A stretch of 44,293 nucleotides of DNA from JBCDCP01 sp039181495 (GTDB lineage Bacteria > Pseudomonadota > Alphaproteobacteria > Rhizobiales > Tepidamorphaceae): assembly GCA_039181495.1 (NCBI GenBank), contig JBCDCP010000006.1:1-44293 (forward strand), read 5' to 3'. Positions within the stretch are counted from its first letter, which is position 1, and the number at the start of each line of letters is the position of its first letter. Below, piece after piece: positions 1 through 10,215 of this stretch. The notes below the pieces were generated by a model, which did not search any database, had not been told where the DNA came from, and saw only the letters and a program-made list of their open reading frames with translations. The translations under genes and the position numbers were made by a program.

Positions 1-39
1 ATTGCAAAGCAATTGCGCTCGCTGAGACTGTCTTCCTGA
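1..39 (+). CDS. C-terminal end of a TadG-like/vWA protein (partial, 5' end outside window)
   Basis: The first 13 codons of the window read IAKQLRSLRLSS and a TGA stop. This is nearly the same as the last residues of the two complete vWA proteins downstream, IAQRLRALRLSS and IANRIRALRLSS. The fragment is therefore the end of a third, upstream copy of the family. Nothing else of the gene is visible, so its length and intactness cannot be judged. The gap from here to the next start (40-236) shows no other gene. Confidence 0.75.
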   Translation: MAKQLRSLRLSS

Positions 40-236
40 CCTTTCGGAACCTCGGTGGCACCAGCACAAGTCTGTGCCGACCACTAGTTTCTGCGATCGC
101 ATAAAGACTTGATTGACGATGCCTTTTCTTCGGTTGCATTCCTGCGAATTGATTCAGATTCGATTCATTGTGCCATGTCAGCCTCCTGATCACACGACGG
201 GGAAGGCCCCGTTCTGGCAAGCTCGCGGAGGCGAAC

Positions 237-1583
237 ATGAGATCCCAGCAGGTAAACCCTAAGCGGGACACAGGCAGAAATGACGGGCAGCGGCGTTTCG
301 CGTGCGGTTTCGGACGAGACGAGCGCGGAGCTGTTCTGATCATCTCAGCATTTCTGCTGCCGATCCTGCTCATGGTCGTTGGATTCGGTGTAGATTACTC
401 AAATGCCGTCCGGGTCCGTACCACAATCGCCACGGCGCTGGATGCGGCATTGCTGGCCGCTGCACGTGATCTATCCATCGGTGCAATCGACGAAAGCGAC
501 GTGAACGCGCAGGTCAACGCCTACTTTGACGCCAACGTGGCAGGGTCCAACCTGAACAACATCTCGGTCGGCGAAGTCGAAACCTCACTCGATACCAATG
601 ACGGAACGATCAGTGGCAGCGTCAATGCCGATGTCCAGACAGCGTTCTCAGGGATCGTTCAGACGGACAACATCAATGTCGGCACCGATGCCGAAGCGAC
701 CTACAATCTGTTGAATGTGGAACTCGCACTGGTGCTCGACGTAACCGGCTCCATGGGCGGTTCCAGGCTCAGCAATATGAAGACCGCCGCCAATGATCTT
801 ATCGACCTGATCATTCCTGAGACCAATCAATCAGGCGGGATCGACAAGGTGCGCGTGTCGGTTGTTCCATACTCCGATCTCGTCAATGTCGGCACCTATG
901 AGCAATTGATCACCGGCTACAGCTCGGGCGAGTCCTGCGTCTATGAAAGGGCCGGCGTGTATGCGAGGCGGCAGACGCCCCCGGTGGGTCCCGTCGACGG
1001 CTTTGGTCCGGAAGACGACGACGGTGAAGTCAACGATCCGCCTTCGGGCAACGGAAATCGCGATGAAAAGACCATCGTCAACGATGAACGTAACTTCCGG
1101 GGCTATGTCTGCAACAACCCAACTCTGCTTCCGCTGAGCGGCGACAAGGAGACGTTGAAGGCGCAGATCAATAGCCTGAGCGCCTCGGGCTGGACCTCAG
1201 GGCATATTGGGATCCAGTGGGGTTGGTACACGCTTTCACCACGGTTCAATCGCGTGTGGCCCACCGAGTCGGACGCCCGGGACTATAACGAGCCGAAGAA
1301 CCTCAAAGTCATGGTGGTCATGACCGACGGTTCCTTCAACACCTGGTATGAGGATGACATCGGCAATTCCTACGACCAGGCCGAACTTCTGTGCCGGAAC
1401 ATCAAGAGGCGCGACATCCTGCTCTATACCGTCGCGTTCCAGGCGCCGAACGATGCAGAGACATTCCTGCGCGGCTGCGCGAGTGGGCCTGAATATTACT
1501 TCGAAACGTCGACAGGCAGTTCGCTACGCAGTGCATTCGAACAGATCGCACAAAGACTCCGGGCGCTGCGGCTCTCCTCGTGA
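237..1583 (+). CDS. TadG-like pilus-assembly/von Willebrand factor A domain protein, copy 2
   Basis: 448 aa. I chose the ATG at 237 because GGAGG (227-231) lies just upstream; an earlier in-frame start at 168 has no such signal. After a short basic N-terminus there is one hydrophobic helix at about residues 32-52, followed by GVDYSNAVR, typical of the TadE/TadG-like N-terminal domain. A vWA domain follows, with a MIDAS-type DVTGSM (D168) and a second metal-site segment MTDGS (D364). Four cysteines between the two motifs could form disulfides. The protein is expected in the inner membrane with its vWA domain in the periplasm. TadG-like proteins are linked to Flp/Tad pili or surface adhesion, but no tad gene is visible here, so the role is open. 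Copy 3 follows 198 bp downstream. A GC hairpin at 1607-1629 in that gap has no T-run. Confidence 0.85.
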   Translation: MRSQQVNPKRDTGRNDGQRRFACGFGRDERGAVLIISAFLLPILLMVVGFGVDYSNAVRVRTTIATALDAALLAAARDLSIGAIDESDVNAQVNAYFDANVAGSNLNNISVGEVETSLDTNDGTISGSVNADVQTAFSGIVQTDNINVGTDAEATYNLLNVELALVLDVTGSMGGSRLSNMKTAANDLIDLIIPETNQSGGIDKVRVSVVPYSDLVNVGTYEQLITGYSSGESCVYERAGVYARRQTPPVGPVDGFGPEDDDGEVNDPPSGNGNRDEKTIVNDERNFRGYVCNNPTLLPLSGDKETLKAQINSLSASGWTSGHIGIQWGWYTLSPRFNRVWPTESDARDYNEPKNLKVMVVMTDGSFNTWYEDDIGNSYDQAELLCRNIKRRDILLYTVAFQAPNDAETFLRGCASGPEYYFETSTGSSLRSAFEQIAQRLRALRLSS

Positions 1584-1781
1584 GATACGCAACAGAAGAA
1601 AACCAGGGGGGCGGCCATGCGCCGCCCTCGAGCCTGCTCATAGTGAACAGATCCTGAATCCAATCGAACAGATCAGTCTGCCCCAACAAGCGCGGACTTA
1701 AAGCCCGCATGCCTATGATCCACCAACACGGTCAACCGAACAGCATCACATCGGGAGTGACGCTGCGGCCAGGAGGCGGAC

Positions 1782-3098
1782 ATGGGGTTTTCTATTGCGA
1801 GCTGGGCAACGGGGTGGCTCCGTCGCCTTAGCAGCGACGAGAGCGCCACGGTAATGGTGCTCAGCGCGGTTGTGTTGCCGGTGTCATTGTTCGTTATAGG
1901 AGCCGGCGTCGACTACTCCAATGCTATTCGGGCCAAGGCAACCGTCGCCAATGCGCTCGACGCTTCCGTCCTGGCGGCAGCACGGGATCTGTCGATCGGC
2001 GATGTGGATCCGGGTCAGGTCAGTGACCGCGTCAACAGTTACTTCGATGCCAACATGGAAGGAACAGATCAGCTCAACACCACCTGGAACCGGGTCGGAA
2101 CGGCTGTCAATGAAGAGCTTGGCACCCTGACCGGCGAGGTCGAGGTGACCGTTGACACGGCGTTTGCCGGTATCCTGCAGGTCTCTGAGATTTCCGTCCG
2201 GGTGAACGCGGAGGCCACCTACAACATTCTCGATCTTGAGATATCTCTGGTCCTCGACGTTACCGGGTCCATGCGCGGTCGGAAGCTGTCTGACATGAAG
2301 GCCGCATCGAGCGATCTCATCGACATCCTGATGAGCGAAGATCCGGAACATGGCGAGGAGGACAAGGTCCGTATCTCGGTTGTGCCATATTCCGATCTGG
2401 TCAACGTCGGCGATTTCGAGGAACGAATTACCGGTTATGATTCCGGCGAGTCCTGCGTCTATGAACGACCGCAGCCGCATGCGTTCACCGACAACGCGCC
2501 ACTCGGCAAATTGCCGGGACAGTCCGATGATGACAACGGCACAGAGGATTGGAGCTGGGGCGGTTGCGGCAATCGCTACGCCAAACCGATCTCCAACGAT
2601 CCGCAAAACTATCGTGGATTCCGCTGCAATAATCCGCGCCTTATGCCGATGAGCACACAGCGCGAACAGCTCAAATCACACATCGAGGGGTTCACGGCTG
2701 CAGGGTGTACAGCTGGCCACATCGGAATCCAGTGGGGCTGGAACACGCTGTCTCCGAACTGGGACGATGTCTGGCCCGATGGCGCTACGCCGCGCGACTA
2801 CGGTGCCAAGCAGAACGTCAAGATCATGATCGTAATGACCGACGGATCGCTCAACACGTGGTTCGAGAATGGCCTGGGTAGCTCTTTTGATCAGGGCCGT
2901 TCGCTGTGCCGCAACATCAAGCGCGAAGGCATCACCATCTACACCGTCGCGTTCCGAGCTCCCGGCAATGCTGAAGCGTTCATGCGGGATTGTGCCACCA
3001 GCGGCGAGCACTACTTCAACGCCTCCTCGGGGACAGCGCTGCGCCGGAGCTTCGAAGAAATTGCAAACCGGATTCGCGCACTGCGCCTCTCATCCTAA
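1782..3098 (+). CDS. TadG-like pilus-assembly/von Willebrand factor A domain protein, copy 3
   Basis: 438 aa. A perfect AGGAGG (1771-1776) sits 5 nt before the ATG. The architecture matches the preceding gene: an N-terminal membrane helix followed by GVDYSNAIR, a TadE/G-like segment, MIDAS DVTGSM (D159), the conserved block GIQWGW, a second acidic motif MTDGSLNTW (D354) and the same C-terminal end, RALRLSS. The paralogues are collinear over their whole length and diverge most in a loop rich in D, G and N before the conserved RGFRCNNP/RGYVCNNP segment. Each gene has its own ribosome-binding site and long 5' gap, so they may be transcribed separately. Expected location is the inner membrane facing the periplasm. 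Function is not known from sequence alone. Confidence 0.85.
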   Translation: MGFSIASWATGWLRRLSSDESATVMVLSAVVLPVSLFVIGAGVDYSNAIRAKATVANALDASVLAAARDLSIGDVDPGQVSDRVNSYFDANMEGTDQLNTTWNRVGTAVNEELGTLTGEVEVTVDTAFAGILQVSEISVRVNAEATYNILDLEISLVLDVTGSMRGRKLSDMKAASSDLIDILMSEDPEHGEEDKVRISVVPYSDLVNVGDFEERITGYDSGESCVYERPQPHAFTDNAPLGKLPGQSDDDNGTEDWSWGGCGNRYAKPISNDPQNYRGFRCNNPRLMPMSTQREQLKSHIEGFTAAGCTAGHIGIQWGWNTLSPNWDDVWPDGATPRDYGAKQNVKIMIVMTDGSLNTWFENGLGSSFDQGRSLCRNIKREGITIYTVAFRAPGNAEAFMRDCATSGEHYFNASSGTALRRSFEEIANRIRALRLSS

Positions 3099-3234
3099 CC
3101 AAGACAAACAGGACCCGGCAATCACGCGAAGTTGCCCTCCAGGGCCGCAGTGATCGCGCTGGTCATTCCTGACTTGGCCGGGTTAGGATGTAAGCGGTGA
3201 CATTCGCACGGCACTGCCTCACTGGACCTGTCCG

Positions 3235-5022
3235 ATGCATATTCTCAGGGTTCTGTTCCTCAGCGCTTTCGCAGCACTTGTTGCGTTGGCTGGTTCTTCC
3301 ACGCGCGGTTTTGCCGAGACACCGCCGATCCTCAGCCCAGAGGCCCGTTTTCAGCCCGTCTTCGCGCGTAACGGCATGGTCGCTAGCCAGGAGGAACAGG
3401 CCAGCCAGATCGGCATCGATATCCTGCGCCGCGGTGGCAATGCGGTCGATGCTGCAGTTGCGGTCGGATTCGCTCTCGCCGTAACTCTGCCACGAGCCGG
3501 CAATCTTGGCGGCGGCGGCTTCATGCTCGTCCATCTTGCAGAATCCGGCGAAACCATCGCGCTCGACTACCGTGAAACCGCACCGGCAGCCGCCAGTGCC
3601 GGAATGTTCCTCGGTGAGGATGGCGCCGCTGATCCGGAACTCTCACGGTTCACCGGCCTGGGCATTGGCGTCCCCGGAACTGTGGCCGGGCTGATCACCG
3701 CACATTCGGAATATGGGTCGGGGACTCTGTCCCTGGCCGATCTGATTGCACCGGCGCTGGCGCTGGCCGAAGGCGGTTTTCCGGTTGGCCAGGATCTCCA
3801 CCTGTCCCTGAATCGTGCAGCCGCACGCCTTGGCAACGACGACTATACCCGCGGCATCTTCTATCCCGGTACGACGAGTGAAGACATCGTGGCACCTGAG
3901 ATCGGCGCTGTCCTGCGCCAACGTGACCTGGCCGGAACGCTCCGGCGGATCGCGCAGGATGGCCGCGCCGGGTTCTATGGCGGCCCGATCGCTACTGCCA
4001 TTGCTGAGACCGTGACGCGCATTGGCGGCAAGATGACAGTCGAGGACCTTGCCAGCTACAAGGTTCGGATCCGGGCACCCATTCGCGGGTGGTATCGGGG
4101 ATACGAGATCGTCTCCATGCCACCGCCAAGCTCGGGCGGACTGCATGTTGCGCAGATCCTTGCGATGCTCGAAGCTTACGACCTCACCGAAATGGGTCCC
4201 GGTTCCGCTGATGCGACCCATCTCCTGGCGGAAGCCATGCGGCGGGCCTATGCCGATCGGGCAACATGGCTGGGCGATCCGGATTTTACTTCCGTTCCGA
4301 CAGCGGCACTTCTGAGTCAGGCTTATTTGGGCGAGAGGGGCAGCACAATCGACCTAGCCAACGCAACACCATCGTCAGAGGTTTCAGCAGGACGGCCGGA
4401 GGGAGCGCCCGAGCCACCCCAGACAACGCACTTCTCCATCGTCGACAGCGACGGAAACGCCGTCTCGAATACCTACACGCTGAATTTCTCCTATGGCGTT
4501 GCAGTTGCAGCGGAAGGCACAGGTGTCCTTCTCAACAATGAACTTGACGATTTCGCCGCAGCGCCCGGCGTCGCCAATGCGTATGGGCTTGTTGGCGGCG
4601 CGGCCAACGCGCCTGCCCCCAACAAGCGGCCACTTTCGTCGATGAGCCCCACGATCGTGTTCGCACCCATTCTGGATGGCAACGACGATGGACCGAAGCG
4701 GCCCTGGCTGGTTACCGGTTCACCGGGGGGTAGCCGGATCATATCGATCGTGACTCAGATGATCGTCAACATGATCGATCACGGCATGAACGTCGCTGAA
4801 GCGACGGCCTTTCCGCGCATGCACCATCAATGGTTACCGGACCGGCTCTTTCTCGAACGGGGCTTCAGCCCGGATACCATCGCAATCCTCCGAGCCCGGG
4901 GTCATGACGTCGAGATGCGCCGTGCATCCGGGTCGACCCAGTCAATCGTCAAGCGGCCCGATGGATGGCTAGCAGGCGCCACCGATCCCCGCCGCAGCGG
5001 ATCTGCAGCAGTCGGCTACTGA
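3235..5022 (+). CDS. ggt: Gamma-glutamyltransferase (glutathione hydrolase)
   Basis: 595 aa. A signal peptide covers about residues 1-28 (LFLSAFAALVALAG then FAE), so the enzyme should be periplasmic. It cleaves or transfers the gamma-glutamyl group of glutathione and related peptides. It is an Ntn hydrolase made as a proenzyme. The self-cleavage and catalytic Thr is predicted at T397 in PQTTHFSIVD. Substrate-binding motifs are present: DYRETAP, PLSSMSPT (S468, S469) and GSPGGSR (G498, G499). The large-subunit entry motif ASQEEQASQIG and the GGNAVDAAVA segment are also canonical. Length is normal for the family. The gene stands alone: the vWA genes lie upstream on the same strand after a 136-bp gap, and the convergent L,D-transpeptidase lies downstream. 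Confidence 0.95.
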   Translation: MHILRVLFLSAFAALVALAGSSTRGFAETPPILSPEARFQPVFARNGMVASQEEQASQIGIDILRRGGNAVDAAVAVGFALAVTLPRAGNLGGGGFMLVHLAESGETIALDYRETAPAAASAGMFLGEDGAADPELSRFTGLGIGVPGTVAGLITAHSEYGSGTLSLADLIAPALALAEGGFPVGQDLHLSLNRAAARLGNDDYTRGIFYPGTTSEDIVAPEIGAVLRQRDLAGTLRRIAQDGRAGFYGGPIATAIAETVTRIGGKMTVEDLASYKVRIRAPIRGWYRGYEIVSMPPPSSGGLHVAQILAMLEAYDLTEMGPGSADATHLLAEAMRRAYADRATWLGDPDFTSVPTAALLSQAYLGERGSTIDLANATPSSEVSAGRPEGAPEPPQTTHFSIVDSDGNAVSNTYTLNFSYGVAVAAEGTGVLLNNELDDFAAAPGVANAYGLVGGAANAPAPNKRPLSSMSPTIVFAPILDGNDDGPKRPWLVTGSPGGSRIISIVTQMIVNMIDHGMNVAEATAFPRMHHQWLPDRLFLERGFSPDTIAILRARGHDVEMRRASGSTQSIVKRPDGWLAGATDPRRSGSAAVGY

Positions 5023-5102
5023 TCAGTTTTCAGGATGATCGAACGAAAAAGGGCCGGCCCTGAACGACCGAACCCTCGGAAGCGCTCTCGGAGATACGAG
5101 GA

Positions 5103-5606
5103 CTAGCGGGTCACGACCACCGGCGTCCCGACGCGTGCACGCCGATACAGATCGAGAATGTCCCGATTGTACATGCGGATGCAGCCAAGCGAGACCGCCC
5201 CGCCAATCGAACGCGAGTTGTTTGTGCCATGAATGGCGTACTGGCCATGGGCCAAAACAAGCGCGCGGGGGCCCAGCGGGTTGCGCGGACCCGGCGGGAT
5301 AACGCGCTTCTTTCGATCGAACGGATTGATCCAGGACGGGTTCACTGCCTTGCGAGCAACCCGCGAACGGCCAGACCATTGCCGCCCGGCTCTGCCAACA
5401 CCAACCTTGTAGCGAACCGCTTTGCCACCCGGCAGAACATAATAGAGGCGCCGCTGACCAGTACGGACAACGATCGTGCCCGGCCGCGCCTTGCCCCGAT
5501 ACCGGACTACTGTGGCAGCTTCAGCTTCCGACACCAGCCCCGTCGCGGCGCCAAAGCCCAGCAGAAGCGACCCGAACGTAAACGTCCGACGGCTCATCTT
5601 GGTCAT
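5103..5606 (-). CDS. L,D-transpeptidase (YkuD/ErfK type) with a Tat-like signal
   Basis: 167 aa from the ATG at 5606, which has AGGAG (complement of 5614-5618) at 7-nt spacing; the frame stays open further upstream without support. The N-terminus MTKMSRRTFTFGS is followed by a hydrophobic run ending SEAEA, which matches a twin-arginine (Tat) export signal. The mature domain has the YkuD signature: HGTN (H126), then SLGCIRM with catalytic C142. The usual residue before GC is often His or Ser, here Leu. These enzymes form 3-3 crosslinks in peptidoglycan or attach proteins to it, acting in the periplasm. The small size suggests a catalytic domain only. Ends convergently with ggt. Confidence 0.9.
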   Translation of the reverse strand: MTKMSRRTFTFGSLLLGFGAATGLVSEAEAATVVRYRGKARPGTIVVRTGQRRLYYVLPGGKAVRYKVGVGRAGRQWSGRSRVARKAVNPSWINPFDRKKRVIPPGPRNPLGPRALVLAHGQYAIHGTNNSRSIGGAVSLGCIRMYNRDILDLYRRARVGTPVVVTR

Positions 5607-5964
5607 GAGAAAGCTCCTGTAGCAAACGGACAGGCGAGTGGGGATATTTTGCTCAAATGGCTTTTCCCAGCCCCGGCCCCGCACGTCACTGCTGATTTGA
5701 ACAATCGGCGAGAGATTGCCCGAAGCGCTGACCATACGGCAAGTGGGCATCGGGCAGCCTGACGGGAAATTGACAGGTCATCTTGTCCTTAAGCTTAACG
5801 CGGTGGTGTTTGTGCAACAGCCCGTCGTCAGCTTACTGCCTGCAAGCGGCTCATGGGGCCAATCGACAGTCCAAACCGCCGCACCATAAAGAGAAGGCCG
5901 CGACATCAATGCTGCGGCCCTCCGGTTCTTGGTTGGCGCAAGCGCCCAGTGGAGCGGACCGGAA
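5607..5964. other. Intergenic region between the L,D-transpeptidase and acs
   Basis: 358 bp without a convincing gene on either strand. On the minus strand it must hold the end of the acs transcript and the promoter of the L,D-transpeptidase. A hairpin at 5893-5922 is a possible acs terminator and is listed separately. No clear promoter boxes were recognised. Open frames crossing it lack ribosome-binding sites. Confidence 0.6.
5893..5922 (-). terminator. Possible intrinsic terminator of acs
   Basis: Read on the minus strand, GGCCGC, a 12-nt loop and GCGGCC form a stem that can be lengthened by AT, GC and GU pairs on both sides. It is followed by a pyrimidine-rich tail TTCTCTTTAT. The tail is not a clean T-run, so the call is moderate. 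It lies about 45 bp after the acs stop codon. Confidence 0.45.
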
Positions 5965-7908
<1,944 letters not shown>

Positions 7909-8110
7909 CGTCTTCCCTCCCCTCAGAATGCAAACGACGGGCCGGCAGCCGGCCGTTCTGGCGCGTCATACACGCTTCTGAGAATTATTGTGCGCAGCCT
8001 GAGACGCAGCCGCAACAGCCAGTTCATCAGACTTTGGATGCGTCAGCACTATTCCGGGGCGGAAAGAAAGGTCTTGCGGAAGCTCAAACCCCAAACCGAC
8101 AGGCAATCGT

Positions 8111-8542
8111 TCAAAGCCCCGGCGCCGGGTCGAGTCCGCCCATCTTGCAGACCAACTTCCATTCCTCAGGTTTGACTGGCTGCACTGACAGCCGCATCGA
8201 GGTGACCAGCGCCATATCGGAAAGCGCCGGCGTCGCCTTGATGGTCTTAAGTGAAACGGGCTGCGGGACGTCCATGACGGCCTTGACGTCGACGCATTCC
8301 CAGCGCTCGTCATCAGTAGTCGAATCGGGGTGGGCCTCGGCGCAGACTTCAAGAATGCCCACCACATCGAGCCCCTCATTGGAATGGTAAAAGAAGGCAA
8401 GATCACCGAGTTTCATCTCACGCATGAAATTGCGTGCCTGGTAGTTACGCACGCCATCCCATTCCTCGCCCGCCTCACCCTTCGCCTTTTGCTGCTCCCA
8501 GGACCATTTGAACGGTTCGGATTTGAAGAGCCAGAACTTCAT
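8111..8542 (-). CDS. EVE-domain protein
   Basis: 143 aa. The sequence starts MKFWLFKSEP and contains WDGVRNYQARNFMR and FFYHSNEG, the signature of the EVE domain, a PUA-like fold proposed to bind modified bases in nucleic acids (related to human THYN1). The whole protein is this one domain and the length is typical. It starts 10 nt after the stop of the YciI gene and is surely co-transcribed with it. The biological role in bacteria is not settled. Confidence 0.9.
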   Translation of the reverse strand: MKFWLFKSEPFKWSWEQQKAKGEAGEEWDGVRNYQARNFMREMKLGDLAFFYHSNEGLDVVGILEVCAEAHPDSTTDDERWECVDVKAVMDVPQPVSLKTIKATPALSDMALVTSMRLSVQPVKPEEWKLVCKMGGLDPAPGL

Positions 8543-8552
8543 CGACTACGCC

Positions 8553-8852
8553 TCAACTCTTTGGAAGGTCCGGGTTACCGATCATCCAGTTCCACGGCCT
8601 GAACGTTACAGAGGCAAACAGTCCCGCTTTGGCATAGGGGTCATCAGCCATGATCGCCTCGGCCTCGGACACTGTCTCAACCTCCAGCACCACCAGGCTT
8701 CCTTGCGGCGCATCGCCAGCATCATTCATTAGCGCGCCGCCGAGCTTCAGCTTGGCACCCAGACTGCCAAGAAAATCGAGATGCGCCGGACGCGTCTCCA
8801 TGCGTAAGGCGACGCTGTCGGGATGATCGATACACGTGGCGGCGACATACAT
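8553..8852 (-). CDS. YciI family protein
   Basis: 99 aa from the ATG at 8852, chosen because AGGAG (complement of 8863-8867) lies 10 nt upstream and because the family starts at this point (MYVAATCIDHPDS). The longer open frame upstream has no family similarity. The small ferredoxin-like fold has the conserved RPAHLDFL histidine-aspartate pair and the C-terminal DPYAKAGLF segment. Biochemical function is unknown for most members. It forms a tight pair with the EVE gene (10-nt gap). In related bacteria I expect both to follow tsaD-gpsA directly; here the permease gene lies between. Confidence 0.88.
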   Translation of the reverse strand: MYVAATCIDHPDSVALRMETRPAHLDFLGSLGAKLKLGGALMNDAGDAPQGSLVVLEVETVSEAEAIMADDPYAKAGLFASVTFRPWNWMIGNPDLPKS

Positions 8853-8956
8853 TGATGAGCTGCTCCTGATTCTTATGCGGACAGCGTCCCTTATGGACGG
8901 CAAGCGACCGCAAATCCAGCGCGCTGGCGGGCCAATTCCCACCGCGACAAAACCAC

Positions 8957-8987
8957 TTGACCTTCCAGCGACTGGAAGCCCTACATC
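8957..8987 (+). promoter_or_regulatory. MerR/CueR-type metal-responsive promoter of the permease gene
   Basis: TTGACC (8957-8962) and TACATC (8982-8987) are separated by 19 bp, the over-long spacing typical of promoters activated by MerR-family regulators. The spacer holds a perfect dyad CTTCCAG-CGA-CTGGAAG (8962-8978), overlapping the -35 box. The ACCTTCC...GGAAG half-sites resemble operators of the copper sensors CueR/HmrR rather than those of ZntR or MerR. Transcription would start near 8993, about 19 nt before the permease ATG. No merR-type gene is in the window, so the regulator would act in trans. Confidence 0.7.
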
Positions 8988-9011
8988 CCGGTATGGAAAG
9001 GGCCTCAACAG

Positions 9012-10196
9012 ATGAACGAGCAACCGCGCAAGCTCAGTGTCTCGGAGAAGCTGGAAGCGACATCTTCCTGCTGCTCGAAATCTGTGCAGGAGCCGGTAGG
9101 CAACGAGGCGCCGAACTCAATCAACCAGTCTGCTGCCGGCGCCAGGGCCACGTCGTGCTGTGCCTCCGAATCCGAGCTAGAAACGGTTTCCGCGCGCAAG
9201 AAAGACTGGATCCTGTGGGGATCGCTCAGCACCATAGCTGTGGCCTATCTCGCCAGCTTCTTCATTGGTCACGACCAGCATGGCCCGCTGATGGTCTTCA
9301 CCCATACCGTGCAGGAGATGCTGCATGTGATGTGGTGGGGCATTCTCATCGGCATGCTCGCCGTCGGTCTGATCGATCGGGTGCCGCGCGAAATGGTCAT
9401 TGCGGCCGTGGGGCGGGATCGGTCCTTTACCGGCCTTTTGCGGGCAACGGCCGCAGGCTTTCTGCTCGATCTATGCAACCACGGTGTCCTGATGGTTGGT
9501 GCCAAGCTTTATGAACGCGGCGCCTCGCTGGGCCAGACCTTCGCGTTTCTCATCGCCAGCCCGTGGAACTCGCTGTCGCTGACAATCATCATCGGATTGT
9601 TGATGGGGTGGGGCTGGATGTTCGTTTTCATTGGGCTTTCGCTCGTGATCGCGCTTGTCACGGGACTGATCGTCGAGCGGATGGAAAGCCGCGGACTTGT
9701 GGCCGCCAACCCCAATCGGATCGACTTGCCGGAGGATTTCGATCTTATCACCGAGGCCCGACAGGGGATCCGGAACACGCGCTACGACTGGGACTTTGTC
9801 ACCGACACCTTGCACCGATCGGTAACCGCAAGCCGCATGGTGCTGCGGTGGCTGTTATTCGGTATCGTGCTGGCCGCGCTGATCCGTGCAGCAATTCCGA
9901 CCGAGATTTTCGCCAGCTGGTTCGGTCCAACGTTGTTCGGCCTGTTTGCGACCTTGGCAGCGGCCACACTCATCGAAGTGTGCTCAGAGGGCTCCGTGCC
10001 GATCGCCTCGGATCTGATGGCGCGTGCCGGCGCTCCCGGCAATGCGTTCACATTCCTGATGGCTGGGGCATCGACCGATTACACCGAGATGATGGTGCTG
10101 CGCGAGGTCACTGGCTACTGGAAGAGTGCACTGATTCTGCCGCTTTTGACCGTGCCACAGATTGTCGCCTTGGGCTTCGTGATCAATCAGTTCTGA
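9012..10196 (+). CDS. DUF318/ArsP-like permease, probable metal or metalloid efflux protein
   Basis: 394 aa with about eight to ten membrane segments from residue 66 on. It has the two-fold internal repeat of the DUF318 (UPF0718/ArsP-like) permeases: CNHGVLMVGAKLYERGAS (C155) in the first half and EVCSEGSVPIASDL (C324) in the second, each followed by a conserved polar helix. The soluble N-terminus has two Cys-Cys pairs (20-21 and 49-50), a likely metal-binding feature. I link it tentatively to the SO_0444-like Cu/Zn efflux members; ArsP-type organoarsenical export is the alternative. The upstream promoter looks like a CueR target, which favours copper. The gene is inserted in opposite orientation between gpsA and yciI. 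It ends 19 bp from the convergent gpsA stop. GGAAAGGG (8995-9002) serves as ribosome-binding site. Confidence 0.85.
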   Translation: MNEQPRKLSVSEKLEATSSCCSKSVQEPVGNEAPNSINQSAAGARATSCCASESELETVSARKKDWILWGSLSTIAVAYLASFFIGHDQHGPLMVFTHTVQEMLHVMWWGILIGMLAVGLIDRVPREMVIAAVGRDRSFTGLLRATAAGFLLDLCNHGVLMVGAKLYERGASLGQTFAFLIASPWNSLSLTIIIGLLMGWGWMFVFIGLSLVIALVTGLIVERMESRGLVAANPNRIDLPEDFDLITEARQGIRNTRYDWDFVTDTLHRSVTASRMVLRWLLFGIVLAALIRAAIPTEIFASWFGPTLFGLFATLAAATLIEVCSEGSVPIASDLMARAGAPGNAFTFLMAGASTDYTEMMVLREVTGYWKSALILPLLTVPQIVALGFVINQF

Positions 10197-10215
10197 GTTG
10201 AACACCCGACCCCGG

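Noticed and set aside
1607..1629. GC hairpin (GGGCGGC/GCCGCCC) between the two vWA genes as a terminator
   Set aside because: The stem is good but no T-run follows, so an intrinsic terminator is not supported.
7966..8110. Minus-strand reading downstream of the EVE gene (ends HNNSQKRV) that looks protein-like
   Set aside because: It is in a different frame from the complete EVE protein and has no start or ribosome-binding site of its own. The EVE gene has a normal length, so a frameshift is not needed.
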